A DNA stretch of 48,967 nucleotides from XYD2-FULL-39-9 sp964561035 (GTDB lineage: Bacteria > Patescibacteriota > Patescibacteriia > Magasanikbacterales > GWA2-37-8). Every line of letters begins with the position of its first letter. Within the stretch, counting starts at the first letter, position 1. Of the stretch, positions 24,327-30,959 are shown piece by piece. The notes beneath the pieces are model-generated. The model saw nothing but the letters and a program-made list of their open reading frames with translations. It was not told the DNA's origin and searched no databases. Location of the stretch: positions 1 through 48,967 of the forward strand of contig CAZLNR010000005.1 of NCBI GenBank assembly GCA_964561035.1, written 5' to 3'. Made by a program: the position numbers and the translations under genes.

Positions 24327-25361
24327 ATGTCGTTCAAGCGTCTGGTAGTCAACTTCTTCCGGCAGGGGTTTCTCATCTGCCTGGAGATCCTCTGGTTTCT
24401 CGTCATTCGGTTTGTCTACAAGCCGGATTTCGTCTTCCTCGTCTACGGAGACGAGCGTCACAAGCGGGCTTGTTGGCCCAAGTTCGTTGAGCGAATCATC
24501 GGATTGATCGGGCTCATCGGGTTCCTTCGTTTCAAGAGTGGTCATGAGCGCCGACGTGGCCTCATCCTAGCTACTACCAAGAGCCGCGATGAGATCTTCA
24601 AGAACCCTCACTTGGCTCTCGAGATCGTTGCGGAGGCCAAGTCCCGTTTTCCGAGCCCTTTGATTGCGCTGGCTGGGCAGTTGCCCGGTTGGATTATTGC
24701 CGCGTCAAAGGCGCTGCCTGCGGAGCCCTGTGTTACGGGAATGCTCGGCACCTGCTACACAGTGCTCAACTCTGTCAGAGAGGCAATCACAGATCGTCTT
24801 CCCGAACGAGAAGATGGAGGCCCGTGGAAGAGCGTTGTTGTCGCCGTCATTGGTGGTGCTGGTCACACTGGTTCTGAGGTCGTCAAGCTGCTGGCTCGCG
24901 AAGAGCGTGTTAGTTGTGTGATTGCCCTTGATCCCAAAAATAGGTACGATGAGCGAGAGGGGAAGGTGTGGAAGACCAGCAACAGCGAGGTTCTTGTGCA
25001 AGCGAATCTTGCCGTTGTTTTCACGGGCAAGGGTGATGATGCTAAGCTTGCTGTCAAGCAGCTGAAGCGTGGTGTTGTTGTTCTTGATGACACCCATCCG
25101 ATGATTGGCCGTGAGATGGTAGAGTCTTTGCGGGCCAAGCTTGCAAGTGTCTACAAGGTTACAAGTAAGGGGGGAGGTAGCGGGTTACGGTACTTGCCGC
25201 TTTTGCCAGATTTCAGGCAGGGTGATATCCCGGGTTGTCTGCTGGAGGCGTTGGTGGTATCGGTGTTTGGTCGAGACTCCTTGGTGAGCTATGACGTGTT
25301 TGAACAACGCGCTAGGTCCCTTGGAATCGTCCCCAATCTCGGTCAGCATCCGAGATTTTGA
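24327..25361 (+). CDS. NAD(P)-binding Rossmann-fold oxidoreductase-like protein in a GC-rich island
   Basis: This 344-aa protein has a hydrophobic N-terminal stretch (about 8-40) that may sit on the membrane. A middle segment reads LIALAGQLPGWI and CVTGMLGTCYTVLNSV (112-150). A Rossmann dinucleotide motif GGAGHTGSEV (176-185) follows, with an acidic strand end (ALDP, 200-203) and a C-terminal GCLLEALV. This order loosely recalls fatty-acyl-ACP reductase and related dehydrogenases, but the match is weak and I assign only the fold. The ATG at 24327 is chosen for its Shine-Dalgarno (AGAGGTGG, 24317-24324). Composition is foreign to the neighbourhood: 62% GC at 24841-24900. It ends with a direct repeat and a host-type terminator. 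It is a candidate acquired gene. Confidence 0.7.
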   Translation: MSFKRLVVNFFRQGFLICLEILWFLVIRFVYKPDFVFLVYGDERHKRACWPKFVERIIGLIGLIGFLRFKSGHERRRGLILATTKSRDEIFKNPHLALEIVAEAKSRFPSPLIALAGQLPGWIIAASKALPAEPCVTGMLGTCYTVLNSVREAITDRLPEREDGGPWKSVVVAVIGGAGHTGSEVVKLLAREERVSCVIALDPKNRYDEREGKVWKTSNSEVLVQANLAVVFTGKGDDAKLAVKQLKRGVVVLDDTHPMIGREMVESLRAKLASVYKVTSKGGGSGLRYLPLLPDFRQGDIPGCLLEALVVSVFGRDSLVSYDVFEQRARSLGIVPNLGQHPRF

Positions 25362-25365
25362 GTTT

Positions 25366-25396
25366 TGTTCGCGAGCACGGTCGGGGTGTTCGCGAG
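25366..25396 (+). repeat. Short direct repeat after the Rossmann gene
   Basis: TGTTCGCGAG occurs at 25366-25375 and again at 25387-25396, just after the stop codon. CTCGCGAA-type symmetry within it would allow alternative hairpins. Confidence 0.6.
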
Positions 25397-25401
25397 AGTT
25401 G

Positions 25402-25441
25402 CAAAGCATTTAAATTTAATTTTTGAATGCTTTGTTTTTTT
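25402..25441 (+). terminator. Terminator of the Rossmann gene
   Basis: CAAAGCATT (25402-25410) pairs with AATGCTTTG (25426-25434) over a 15-nt AT-rich loop and is followed by a T run to 25441. Confidence 0.8.
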
Positions 25442-25454
25442 ATCAAAAAAAGTG

Positions 25455-25460
25455 TATAAT
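25455..25460 (+). promoter_or_regulatory. -10 box of the histidine kinase, leaderless arrangement
   Basis: TATAAT ends at 25460 and the ATG is at 25469. Transcription would therefore begin within about 2 nt of the start codon. No clear -35 is visible in the preceding T-rich tail of the terminator. Confidence 0.6.
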
Positions 25461-25468
25461 TTATAATT

Positions 25469-27124
25469 ATGTTTGAGCTTGATTTTAGAAATTTAATTGT
25501 TGCTATTTCGTTAATTATACATGCGGTTTTGTTGTGGTTGTTGTATCGATATGGCCGTAAAACTCCAGGAGGAAAAGCATATTCTGTTGCAATTTTAGCA
25601 ATTGCAGGCTGGGTTTTGCCGATGGTTTTTTATCGAGGTCATATTTTTGGCGAGGTTTTAATCTGGGCGCGATTATTGTATATAATGGCATCGTTTACTT
25701 CAACGAGCTTTTTTTTATTTACTTATGTATTTCCTGATAATAAAAAAGTGCCTCTTTGGATTAATATTAGCTTGTTAATAGAAAATCTTCTTATAGTTTT
25801 ACTGTGCTTGCATCCCGATTTGATGATACGAGGTATTTCTTTTGTTGATCAAGGAGAAGATAAAATTTTATGGGGTCCGCTCTATTTTGTCTACTCTTCG
25901 CATATTAGTTTGTTCTTTATTTTTGGATTTATTAATTTATTTAAAAAGATGCGCCGTGCAGAGGGTGTGTTGAGAAGCCAGATTCTGTATATATTAGCCG
26001 GGTATTTTTTTGCCGCAAATTTAGCGATGGTAACCAATTTGATGCTGCCATGGTTTGGTTATTTTGAGTTAAATTGGATGGGGCAATTTTTTTCCACTAT
26101 TATTGCTGCTTTTACCACCTATGCGATTTTACGGCATCAGCTGTTAGATATTAAAGTGATTGCTACAGAAGGGTTTTTGTTGATTTTAAACTTCTTTTTA
26201 GTTGTGCAGCTGGTACTTTCTAGCTCTTCCCAACAGCTTTTTATAAATATTTTTTTAGTATTTGCCGTAGCCGCAGTATCCTATACACTCATTAAAAGCG
26301 TGCGCAATGAAGTGCGCCGGCGCGAAGAGGTAACCCAATTGGCTGTTTCTTTAGAAAAAGCCAATACTCTTTTGCAAGAAGCCGACAAACAAAAAACAGA
26401 ATTTTTGACCATGGCATCCCATCAATTGCGTACGCCGCTTTCCATTTTAAAAGGATATATTGAACTGATTAAAGATGGCACCTACGGCCGAGTTGATAAA
26501 ACAATGGTTAAAGTTTTGGAAGACATGGATATCAATAACGAACACTTGGTAAAACTGGTTGATAAATTATTAGATATTACCCGTTTAGAACAAGGGCGGA
26601 CCAAGTATACTTTTGCCATGGTTAACATGTGTGCCTTAATTGACGAAGCAACCAATGATTTAAAAATCAAAGCAAAAGAGAAAAAATTAAAAGTTCAGTG
26701 GGTGTGTCCGGCGCAGATGCCGCAGATTTATTGTGATCAAGAAAAGATGCATCACGTAATTTATAATTTTATAGATAATGCATTAAAATATAGCGAGAAG
26801 GGCACTGTTCGAGTTATGTTGGAGGAGCAGGGAGGGGGAGTAGTGTTTCGGGTTCATGATCAGGGGATCGGTTTTGAAAAATCTGATGAAAATAACTTCT
26901 TTCAAAAATTTTATCGCGGCGATAATGTGCGGACTATTGGTATAGACGGTACTGGTTTAGGTTTGTATGTGTGCAGAAAATTTGTAGAAGCCCACAGTGG
27001 GCGTGTTTGGGCTCGCAGTGATGGTTTGGGCAAAGGCAGTGAATTTGGTTTCTGGATACCATTGGGCGAGTCAGCTCAGGCTTTGCCGGCAGAAGCGGTA
27101 AAAGATCTGGTAAAAACAGTTTAA
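25469..27124 (+). CDS. Sensor histidine kinase with 7TM N-terminal region
   Basis: This 551-aa two-component sensor has a membrane region of about seven spans (1-225) like the histidine-kinase N-terminal 7TM class. Two further hydrophobic segments follow (about 230-270), then a short coiled coil (RREEVTQLAVSLEKANTLLQ). The HisKA dimerisation helix carries the phosphoacceptor H318 in SHQLRTPL. The HATPase_c domain shows the N box (FIDNALKYSEKG), G1 (VHDQGIGF), the F box (FFQKFYRGD) and G2 (GTGLGLYVCRK). No response regulator lies nearby, so it is an orphan kinase with an unidentified partner and signal. It is followed 68 nt later by a bactofilin with a separate promoter. Confidence 0.93.
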   Translation: MFELDFRNLIVAISLIIHAVLLWLLYRYGRKTPGGKAYSVAILAIAGWVLPMVFYRGHIFGEVLIWARLLYIMASFTSTSFFLFTYVFPDNKKVPLWINISLLIENLLIVLLCLHPDLMIRGISFVDQGEDKILWGPLYFVYSSHISLFFIFGFINLFKKMRRAEGVLRSQILYILAGYFFAANLAMVTNLMLPWFGYFELNWMGQFFSTIIAAFTTYAILRHQLLDIKVIATEGFLLILNFFLVVQLVLSSSSQQLFINIFLVFAVAAVSYTLIKSVRNEVRRREEVTQLAVSLEKANTLLQEADKQKTEFLTMASHQLRTPLSILKGYIELIKDGTYGRVDKTMVKVLEDMDINNEHLVKLVDKLLDITRLEQGRTKYTFAMVNMCALIDEATNDLKIKAKEKKLKVQWVCPAQMPQIYCDQEKMHHVIYNFIDNALKYSEKGTVRVMLEEQGGGVVFRVHDQGIGFEKSDENNFFQKFYRGDNVRTIGIDGTGLGLYVCRKFVEAHSGRVWARSDGLGKGSEFGFWIPLGESAQALPAEAVKDLVKTV

Positions 27125-27130
27125 TAATAT

Positions 27131-27158
27131 TTGTTTTTTTCAAAAAATAGTATATAAT
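27131..27158 (+). promoter_or_regulatory. Promoter of the bactofilin gene
   Basis: TATAAT at 27153-27158 is preceded by TTGTTT at 27131-27136 with a 16-nt spacer. It lies about 34 nt upstream of the ATG. Confidence 0.5.
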
Positions 27159-27192
27159 ATGTACACAATCTTTATTTGCTAATTACACATAT

Positions 27193-27669
27193 ATGATTTT
27201 TCAAAGAACCCCTGCCAAACTTGCTGTTGAAGAAAATGAAGAGTTAGAAATGGAGCAACCTACATACCCAGTTGCTCAAGATGAAGTTGAGACTGTGGTA
27301 GGCCCTTCGGTAAACGTGGAAGGTGATTTTGCTTCCGAGGGGAATATTGTGGTAAAAGGTACGGTGTCGGGCAGTGTGTTTACGAGTAAGCATTTAACGG
27401 TAGAAATGGGTGCAAAGGTAATTGCCAATGTTCGCGCAGGGAGCGCTACCATTGCCGGTGAAGTGAAAGGTAATATTAAAGTAAAAGAGTCTTTAGAGCT
27501 TAATTCCACTTCTCGTGTTATTGGCGATATTGATGTAAAAAGTTTAAAGATTGAATCGGGTGCAATTTTATATGGCAAGGTAACTATGCCTGGGGTTGAA
27601 AGTTCAGAGAAAGCAGTGAGAACAAAAACATTTAAAAAAGTAGAGGAGGCGTCTTCTTTTGCAGCCTAA
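27193..27669 (+). CDS. Bactofilin (polymer-forming cytoskeletal protein)
   Basis: Bactofilins self-assemble into nucleotide-independent filaments that shape cells and position wall enzymes. The 158-aa protein has a disordered acidic N-terminus (1-35). The central domain (about 36-135) is a right-handed beta-helix built of repeated short strands: VEGDFASEGNIVVKGTVSGSV, LTVEMGAKVIANVRAG, TIAGEVKGNIKV, LELNSTSRVIGDIDV and LKIESGAILYGKV. A short charged tail ends the protein. This coil-by-coil pattern is diagnostic of the family. It lies between the orphan sensor kinase and the diacylglycerol-kinase-like gene, with 19 nt to the latter, suggesting co-transcription. Confidence 0.92.
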   Translation: MIFQRTPAKLAVEENEELEMEQPTYPVAQDEVETVVGPSVNVEGDFASEGNIVVKGTVSGSVFTSKHLTVEMGAKVIANVRAGSATIAGEVKGNIKVKESLELNSTSRVIGDIDVKSLKIESGAILYGKVTMPGVESSEKAVRTKTFKKVEEASSFAA

Positions 27670-27688
27670 TTGTTTATACGGTTGAGTT

Positions 27689-28453
27689 ATGTATGTCTAC
27701 ATCTACGACAATTTTTTACGTCAAAAAAATTTTCTTCCTTTAGTGCACTCAATGGAAGTGTTGCTCACTGACTATGGCATAGCCGGTAAGATTTTGCGTT
27801 TACAAAATTATACTGATTCTAAATCGGTTATTGAAGATGAGATTAAGCGGGGCGCAAAAACTATTGTGATTGTTGGTAATGATGCAACCTTTGGCCAGAT
27901 ATTATCTCGTAGCGCTACTTGTGATTGTACATTTGGTTTTTTGCCTATAGGTCCAAATAATACAATTGCAGAGGTGTTGGGTATTCCAGTTGGCATTGAA
28001 GCGTGTACAGTGCTGTCGCGCCGCCGTAAAGAGTTGCTTGATGTAGGTTGGATGAATAATCGATATTTTGTTTCTCAGCTTAAGGTTATGCCAGCTCGTT
28101 TAGAGGTTGTTTATGATGAGCGATTTAAGGTTACTGCCAATGATAAAATGGAGGTTATTGTCTGTAATTTACAGCCATTTTTTTGGAAGAAAGATAAAAA
28201 AGATAAGGATCAACAGGTGGTGCACCCTCAGGATGGCAAACTGGAAGGGTTCATTAGACCATTGACAAAAAGTGGTTGGTGGGGATATAAATATGAAGAG
28301 CCTAGCATTTTTCCGTTTGAAGAAATGGTTATTACAGGCAAAGAGGCGTTTTCAGTAGAGGCAGACGGCAAGCTTTCAAAAGAGATTAAAGTTAAAATCA
28401 AACTTGCTCATAGTAAAGTAGAGATGATAGTAGGAAGAGACAGGAAATTTTAA
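27689..28453 (+). CDS. Diacylglycerol-kinase-catalytic-domain-like protein, degenerate
   Basis: This 254-aa protein follows the layout of the lipid kinase/DAGK catalytic superfamily (DgkB, YegS, NAD kinase fold). It has an N-terminal Rossmann-like half with IVIVGNDATFGQIL (about 59-72), then FGFLPIGPNNTIAEVLGIP (about 84-102), corresponding to the family's LGIIPLGTGNDFAR.LGIP. A beta-rich C-terminal half follows. The nucleotide-binding GGDGT motif is altered to GNDAT and GTGND to GPNNT, so phosphate binding may be changed or lost. A C-terminal domain with many lysines ends in AHSKVEMIVGRDRKF. It is 19 nt after the bactofilin gene and 6 nt before tRNA-Leu. Lipid kinase activity should not be assumed. 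Confidence 0.7.
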   Translation: MYVYIYDNFLRQKNFLPLVHSMEVLLTDYGIAGKILRLQNYTDSKSVIEDEIKRGAKTIVIVGNDATFGQILSRSATCDCTFGFLPIGPNNTIAEVLGIPVGIEACTVLSRRRKELLDVGWMNNRYFVSQLKVMPARLEVVYDERFKVTANDKMEVIVCNLQPFFWKKDKKDKDQQVVHPQDGKLEGFIRPLTKSGWWGYKYEEPSIFPFEEMVITGKEAFSVEADGKLSKEIKVKIKLAHSKVEMIVGRDRKF

Positions 28454-28459
28454 TAAAAC

Positions 28460-28546
28460 GCGCGGGTGGCGAAACTGGTAGACGCACTACCTTGAGGTGG
28501 TAGCTCTCGCAAGGGAATGGAGGTTCGAGTCCTCTCCCGCGCACCA
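28460..28546 (+). tRNA. tRNA-Leu (anticodon GAG), CCA encoded
   Basis: This is a type II tRNA of 87 nt. The acceptor arms GCGCGGG (28460-28466) and CCCGCGC (28536-28542) pair perfectly and ACCA follows. The anticodon stem CTACC/GGTAG encloses the loop TTGAGGT, so the anticodon is GAG and reads CUC/CUU leucine codons. A long variable arm (CTCTCGCAAGGGAAT region) and the T arm GGTTCGAGTCC are present. Confidence 0.96.
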
Positions 28547-28574
28547 ATAAAATCTTTTCTTTTTAAAAGAAAAA

Positions 28575-28583
28575 TGGTATTAT
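28575..28583 (+). promoter_or_regulatory. Extended -10 promoter of the 80-aa membrane protein gene
   Basis: TGGTATTAT at 28575-28583 lies 21 nt before the ATG at 28604. It separates this gene from the upstream tRNA. Confidence 0.55.
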
Positions 28584-28603
28584 ATACCTATATTTTATTA
28601 TAT

Positions 28604-28846
28604 ATGCGTTATTTTTTAGGCCTCATAATGGTGGGAATCGGAGTGTTGTTAATTATAAAAACCGAATGGTTTGTGCAGAATTTTGGCAGTAATGCCTGGG
28701 CCGAAGAACATCTGGGCACCAGCGGCGGTACGCGCCTTATGTATAAATTGATTGGAATTGTTTTTATTTTTTTTGGTTTTTTGGCAATTACCAATTTATT
28801 AAGCGGTTTTTTGTTTGGCACGGTTGGAGCAATCTTTATTAGATAA
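28604..28846 (+). CDS. Small two-TM membrane protein, unknown function
   Basis: This 80-aa protein has two hydrophobic segments (about 4-19, FLGLIMVGIGVLLIIK, and 47-77, LIGIVFIFFGFLAITNLLSGFLFGTVGAIFI). They are joined by a polar loop (FVQNFGSNAWAEEHLGTSGG). I recognise no specific family. The ATG at 28604 is preferred because longer in-frame starts fall in the promoter or overlap the tRNA. It is 9 nt upstream of the methyltransferase gene, so the two are probably co-transcribed. Confidence 0.65.
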   Translation: MRYFLGLIMVGIGVLLIIKTEWFVQNFGSNAWAEEHLGTSGGTRLMYKLIGIVFIFFGFLAITNLLSGFLFGTVGAIFIR

Positions 28847-28855
28847 TATTTATTT

Positions 28856-29404
28856 ATGGCGCACAGCGGCACAGCCTTAATTGATCCGTATAAGATTTTT
28901 GAGAAAATTTCTTTGTCAGTAGGGCAGCGCGTGGCAGATTTAGGTTGCGGCAGAACCGGGCATTTTGTGTTTCCGGCTGTTAAAGCAGTTGGTGACACAG
29001 GCATTGTATATGCAGTCGATGTGGTCAAAAATATTCTGGCAAGCATTCAGAGTTTGGCGCGAAGCGGCGGGTTTGATAATATTCAAACCGTTTGGTCTGA
29101 TATAGAGCAGCCAGGCAAAACGCCGATTCCGGCTGGAACTCTTGACGTGTGTTTTTGTGTTAATGTATTATTCCAGTTAAAAAATAAAGAGGGGGCGATC
29201 AAAGAAGCTGCGCGACTCCTTAAAAAAGGCGGGCATCTGGTAATAGTTGATTGGGCAAAAAAATTAGGCATGCTTGGACCAGGAGATCAGATGTTTGTCC
29301 GGCCCGAGGATGTGTTGCCGCTGGCCGCAGCCGAAAAACTAAAATTCGTGGATAAAGATGCCTCGGGAGAATATCATTATTCGTTGGTTTTTGAAAAAAT
29401 ATAA
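28856..29404 (+). CDS. Class I SAM-dependent methyltransferase, substrate unknown
   Basis: This 182-aa Rossmann methyltransferase has motif I VADLGCGRTGHF (about 26-37), the acidic strand end YAVDVVK (about 52-58), and a motif III region LDVCFCVNVLFQL. A post-motif LLKKGGHLVIVDW is typical of UbiE/Methyltransf_11 relatives. The C-terminal part is short and shows nothing that identifies the acceptor. It is located between two small membrane protein genes. In general such small enzymes modify quinones, lipids, proteins or RNA; there is no evidence here to choose. Confidence 0.85.
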   Translation: MAHSGTALIDPYKIFEKISLSVGQRVADLGCGRTGHFVFPAVKAVGDTGIVYAVDVVKNILASIQSLARSGGFDNIQTVWSDIEQPGKTPIPAGTLDVCFCVNVLFQLKNKEGAIKEAARLLKKGGHLVIVDWAKKLGMLGPGDQMFVRPEDVLPLAAAEKLKFVDKDASGEYHYSLVFEKI

Positions 29405-29433
29405 TCTTAATTTATTTATTTTTTAACACAGAT

Positions 29434-29841
29434 ATGAATTTCAAACATCTGGTACAGCTTGATTATTGGTTTGGCCAGCCGTTTTCGGCGCAAGGGTTGA
29501 CTTTATGGTTTTTGGTGGGCGGTTTTTTGGTTTTGATTATAACCGGACTAGTAGCAAAAATTGTGGCGCAGTATCAGGAAGATAAATTTAAAAAAATAAT
29601 TTTAAAGAGAAGTGGTAGTATTGGTATTGGCATGGGGTTTTTGGGAATGGTTTGGATGTTTTTTAGGCAAGAAGGAATTATCTTTCTTTCATGGAGGTTT
29701 TGGCTGCTCATGTGGGTTCTGGTGTTAGGGTGGCGCTTGTATCGCGTGTTAAAATACGCAACGCATCGAATACCGGATATGAAAACAGAAGAAAGCAATC
29801 GCGCTCGCATTGAAAAATATTTACCAAAATCAAAAAAATAA
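29434..29841 (+). CDS. Membrane protein of unknown function, three TM
   Basis: This 135-aa protein has three hydrophobic segments (about 20-45, LTLWFLVGGFLVLIITGLVAKIV; 62-80, IGIGMGFLGMVWMFF; 83-102, FLSWRFWLLMWVLVLGWRLY). A charged C-terminal tail (ATHRIPDMKTEESNRARIEKYLPKSKK) is probably cytoplasmic. I recognise no characterised family. It is followed within 14 nt by a hairpin terminator that abuts the yraN start. Confidence 0.7.
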   Translation: MNFKHLVQLDYWFGQPFSAQGLTLWFLVGGFLVLIITGLVAKIVAQYQEDKFKKIILKRSGSIGIGMGFLGMVWMFFRQEGIIFLSWRFWLLMWVLVLGWRLYRVLKYATHRIPDMKTEESNRARIEKYLPKSKK

Positions 29842-29854
29842 ATTATCTTAAATA

Positions 29855-29884
29855 AATAACGCCGCATTATATGGGCGTTATTTT
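29855..29884 (+). terminator. Hairpin terminator abutting the yraN start codon
   Basis: AATAACGCC (29855-29863) pairs with GGCGTTATT (29874-29882), with a 10-nt loop and TTTT at the end. The yraN ATG is only 3 nt further on, so the same sequence could also act as a translational or attenuation element. Confidence 0.75.
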
Positions 29885-29887
29885 AAT

Positions 29888-30244
29888 ATGAATCAGTATC
29901 GTAAAAAAATTGGTGATTGGGGAGAGGAGCAAGCATGTTTATTTCTACAGAGACATGGATTTTTTATAGTTGAACGCAATTACCATACCGTGTTTGGAGA
30001 GATAGATATTGTGGCTTCAAAAAAAGAAGAAGTGTATTTTGTGGAGGTTAAAACCAGAAAGGATAAGTATTTGGCAAACGACCAGTCTATTACATTTGGC
30101 AAAAAAATAAAGCTGCAAAAATCAGTGCGAGCGTATTGTTATAGCCGCAATATCTCAGAAGAGCGTATTGTTTTGGCCGGGCTTATTATTGCAGTGGATA
30201 GCCAGGAAAAAACCGCTCGTTTTAATTTTTATATCATGGTGTAG
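29888..30244 (+). CDS. YraN/UPF0102 family protein (predicted endonuclease-fold)
   Basis: The 118-aa protein matches the UPF0102 family, which shares the Holliday-junction-resolvase/restriction-endonuclease-like fold. Family hallmarks are GDWGEEQACLFLQRHGF (about 7-24), the core GEIDIVA (about 38-44) and FVEVKTR (about 53-59), giving the D...E.K nuclease-type acidic triad. Its cellular role is not established. The ATG at 29888 gives the standard family N-terminus and no Shine-Dalgarno is visible. An upstream hairpin nearly touches the start codon. Confidence 0.9.
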   Translation: MNQYRKKIGDWGEEQACLFLQRHGFFIVERNYHTVFGEIDIVASKKEEVYFVEVKTRKDKYLANDQSITFGKKIKLQKSVRAYCYSRNISEERIVLAGLIIAVDSQEKTARFNFYIMV

Positions 30245-30255
30245 TCGGCATCTCA

Positions 30256-30284
30256 TTGACTTTTTTGTACCAATGATTTACTAT
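30256..30284 (+). promoter_or_regulatory. Promoter of ndk
   Basis: TTGACT (30256-30261) and TACTAT (30279-30284) are 17 nt apart, with the ATG at 30321. A second -10-like TATACT lies at 30311-30316 without a matching -35. Confidence 0.7.
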
Positions 30285-30320
30285 TGAACCAATCTACTCA
30301 CTAATTTTATTATACTAAGT

Positions 30321-30923
30321 ATGGCTCATCCTTCTAAAGAAAAAACGTTTGTAATTGTAAAGCCGGACGGCGTGCAGCGTGGTTTGGTTGGGGAGATTAT
30401 TAAGCGTTTTGAACAGGTTGGTTTAAAAATTAGCGCCTTAAAAATGGTGGTGCCAACCGAAGAACAGTGTTGGACTCATTACAACAAAGACGAGGCGTGG
30501 TTTTTGAAAAAAGGAGAACGCACTATTGCAGATCGCCAAGCTGCTGGGTTGTCTGTAGACAAGCCAGCAGTTGAGTATGGCAAAGATATTGTGCGTGCTT
30601 TGGTTAAGTTTATGACATCTGGTCCGGTGGTTGCGATGGTTTTATCTGGTAATCGCGCGGTTGGTGTAGTGCAAAAATTGGTAGGTGGCACTGAACCGCT
30701 CACATCTGACATCGGTACAATTCGCGGTGATTTTACTCTTGATTCTTATGACTTATCCAGTTTAGATGAAAGAGCCGTGCGCAATTTAATCCATTCTTCC
30801 GATAAGCCTGAAGAAGCTGAGCGTGAAATTGCCATTTGGTTTAAACCAGAAGAAATTGTTGCGTATCGCCAACTTAATGAAGAGATTTTGTACGATGTGA
30901 ATTTGGACGGAATTTTGGAGTAG
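30321..30923 (+). CDS. ndk: Nucleoside diphosphate kinase, enlarged form
   Basis: It transfers the gamma phosphate between nucleoside tri- and diphosphates through a phosphohistidine. The 200-aa protein has the N-terminal TFVIVKPDGVQRGLVGEI, the SGPVVAMVLSGNRAV strand, the GDFT segment and the catalytic H158 in NLIHSSDKPEEAEREI. Ordinary NDKs are about 150 aa. Here roughly 30 extra residues sit between THY (52-54) and ALVKFM (93-98), including KKGERTIADRQAAGLSVDK. The C-terminus is also extended past IAIWF by about 27 residues. The insertion falls near the substrate-binding helical hairpin. It has its own promoter. Confidence 0.93.
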   Translation: MAHPSKEKTFVIVKPDGVQRGLVGEIIKRFEQVGLKISALKMVVPTEEQCWTHYNKDEAWFLKKGERTIADRQAAGLSVDKPAVEYGKDIVRALVKFMTSGPVVAMVLSGNRAVGVVQKLVGGTEPLTSDIGTIRGDFTLDSYDLSSLDERAVRNLIHSSDKPEEAEREIAIWFKPEEIVAYRQLNEEILYDVNLDGILE

Positions 30924-30932
30924 TGCTATACT
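30924..30932 (+). promoter_or_regulatory. Extended -10 promoter of the Fn3/PGB surface protein
   Basis: TGCTATACT at 30924-30932 overlaps the end of ndk and lies 28 nt before the ATG at 30960. Confidence 0.55.
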
Positions 30933-30959
30933 AGCTTGGTTATTCATTAACTATTGCGT

